Of a stretch of 64,000 nucleotides of DNA, positions 63,079 through 64,000 are shown piece after piece. The DNA is from a virus. Each line of letters starts with the position of its first letter. Within the stretch, counting starts at the first letter, position 1. The DNA lies in IMG/VR virus record IMGVR_UViG_3300042453_002850, positions 1 through 64,000 of that record, one strand, 5' to 3'. The notes beneath the pieces were generated by a model. That model did not search any database. It saw only the letters and a program-made list of their open reading frames with translations, and was not told the DNA's origin. The translations under genes and the position numbers were made by a program.

Positions 63079-64000
63079 CTTTTTTAAATGGTTTAGAATA
63101 TGTTGGTCGTATTAATTTCCAAATTTTGCTTGAGTAGTCTTTACCATCTAACATACTAAATAATAAATATGGGTACTTATATTTTTTAGTATATTCAGCA
63201 AATACCGCTCTATTTTCACCGTTTGAACTTCTACTAATTACTTTGAAAATACACTTGTATTCTTTTTCTATTTTTTCGTATTGATTTAACAATTCGTTTT
63301 TAGTGTCTCTAACCCAATTATAAAATTCATCGGGTACTTTATCAAGAATTTCATCAAAAGAAATATTATCTCTTAAAGATTCCCAAATATCGATATTTGA
63401 AACATTCGTTAAAATTCTATGTAAACGAACATACTCTTCAAACTTTATTTTCATTCTAAAATTTGAAGGATAAAATCGAATAACAAACCCCTCTCTATTT
63501 GGGGTATTTAGTTTTTTATATGTATCAAAAGTTTCTTTCCCAAAAGTTATCATGGTACTTTCCACAATATCTTCTTCTTTAATTTCTGATGAATTAAAAA
63601 TTGCTCGGGCAGTATACCAATTCAGTTCACCTTCAGGTGACGTTACCGATAAAAAAGTAACCTTATCGTGTTCGTAACTGACTACAATTCTATTCTCCGA
63701 ATAGATTATTTCTAATAAATAAGTAAATCCCTTAACAAATTTTGATAAATCATATTTTGATTTAAGAATATTAAAACCACGAATAGATTGTTCTGAGGTA
63801 AACGAACCTCTTGTCGCCATTATCCACTCATCATCATAATTAAATAAAATACCAAGAGACCCGTCCATTTTTTCTTGAACATAAGCATATTCACTATTCC
63901 AAGGAATTAAATCTTTATGAATAACCTCTTCGTAATTAAAAAATTTACCAAACGGTTTGGCAACAATATCACCTTTTGAATTAGTAATGAGACCACGACA
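63068..64000 (-). CDS. T4 Rnl1-like RNA ligase, partial (5' end outside window)
   Basis: Reads off the window edge; 310 codons visible. The visible N-terminal part contains CRGLITNSKGDIVAKPFGKF and EYAYVQEKMDGSLGIL, where the Lys in EKMDGS is the nucleotidyl-acceptor (KxDG) of Rnl1-type RNA ligases, then YDDEWIMATRGSF (motif Ia/III region), YLLEIIYSENRIV and REGFVIRF (motif IV) and MKIKFEEYV (motif V). T4 Rnl1 joins tRNA halves cut by host anticodon nucleases. With the neighbouring receiver protein and the tRNA genes it suggests an RNA-repair function. Confidence 0.88.
   Translation of the reverse strand, partial: CRGLITNSKGDIVAKPFGKFFNYEEVIHKDLIPWNSEYAYVQEKMDGSLGILFNYDDEWIMATRGSFTSEQSIRGFNILKSKYDLSKFVKGFTYLLEIIYSENRIVVSYEHDKVTFLSVTSPEGELNWYTARAIFNSSEIKEEDIVESTMITFGKETFDTYKKLNTPNREGFVIRFYPSNFRMKIKFEEYVRLHRILTNVSNIDIWESLRDNISFDEILDKVPDEFYNWVRDTKNELLNQYEKIEKEYKCIFKVISRSSNGENRAVFAEYTKKYKYPYLLFSMLDGKDYSSKIWKLIRPTYSKPFKKDES

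Noticed and set aside
1-64000. The window is a bacterial chromosome or a prophage border
   Set aside because: There are no ribosomal, tRNA-synthetase or core metabolic genes and no integrase or att-like repeats. Phage lysis genes, HNH genes, tmRNA/tRNA cluster and leader proteins are spread over the full length. The glycan and T9SS-type genes are host-like but embedded in the phage-like context; contamination remains a check to run.

Overview
The window looks like part of a large, AT-rich tailed phage of a Bacteroidota host. Phage signs are a holin and a GH19 endolysin, three overlapping HNH-type genes, a tmRNA and four tRNAs among small phage genes, a T4 Rnl1-type RNA ligase, ATGA-overlapping genes on both strands, and no housekeeping genes. 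Bacteroidota signs are promoters of the form TTG-N19-TAnnTTTG, a Por/T9SS-type C-terminal sorting domain and cohesin/dockerin-like surface modules. No terminase, capsid, tail or polymerase gene lies here, so the phage assignment is an inference.

Layout: 1-1540 holds small minus-strand promoter-gene-terminator cassettes built from repeated DNA, then a C-rich/G-rich tract. 1545-3769 is a minus-strand operon of HNH-like genes. 4073-20232 is mostly genes whose products begin with a short helical leader ending in (I/L)xE, interspersed with a holin, an OmpA-like protein and an endolysin. 20307-25211 holds a GIY-YIG-like protein, a P-loop kinase-like protein, a secreted nuclease, a nucleotide-modification-associated protein, a ribbon-helix-helix protein and an IMPDH/GMP-reductase-type enzyme. 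25310-45713 is a glycan cluster: glycosyltransferases, methyltransferases, nucleotide-sugar enzymes, a NeuB-like synthase, a TPP enzyme, an AroB-like cyclase and a sugar kinase. 45733-51687 carries more leader proteins, including membrane-active ones, next to a small HExxH metalloprotease. 51700-54530 is a minus-strand RNA locus: tmRNA, an ~850-nt structured RNA, and tRNA-Arg, -Leu, -Glu and -Lys, with two small CDSs. 54672-62223 is a plus-strand envelope/secretion cluster: small membrane proteins, two CsgG-like proteins, a protein with a T9SS sorting domain, and a C-type-lectin/dockerin protein. 62217-64000 (minus) ends with an RNA-repair pair: a cyclic-phosphate-processing receiver protein and an Rnl1-like ligase that runs off the window.

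The strongest unifying signal is that about 18 otherwise dissimilar proteins share N-terminal leaders resembling the T4 capsid-targeting sequence and its gp21 cleavage site. I read them as cargo packaged in the virion and released by a prohead protease. Many of these genes carry an ATATTTAT motif just before the start codon, whereas RNA and small-gene transcripts use host-type TTG/TAnnTTTG promoters. That points to two transcription classes. The glycan and surface clusters suggest that the phage remodels the host envelope or decorates its own fibres.
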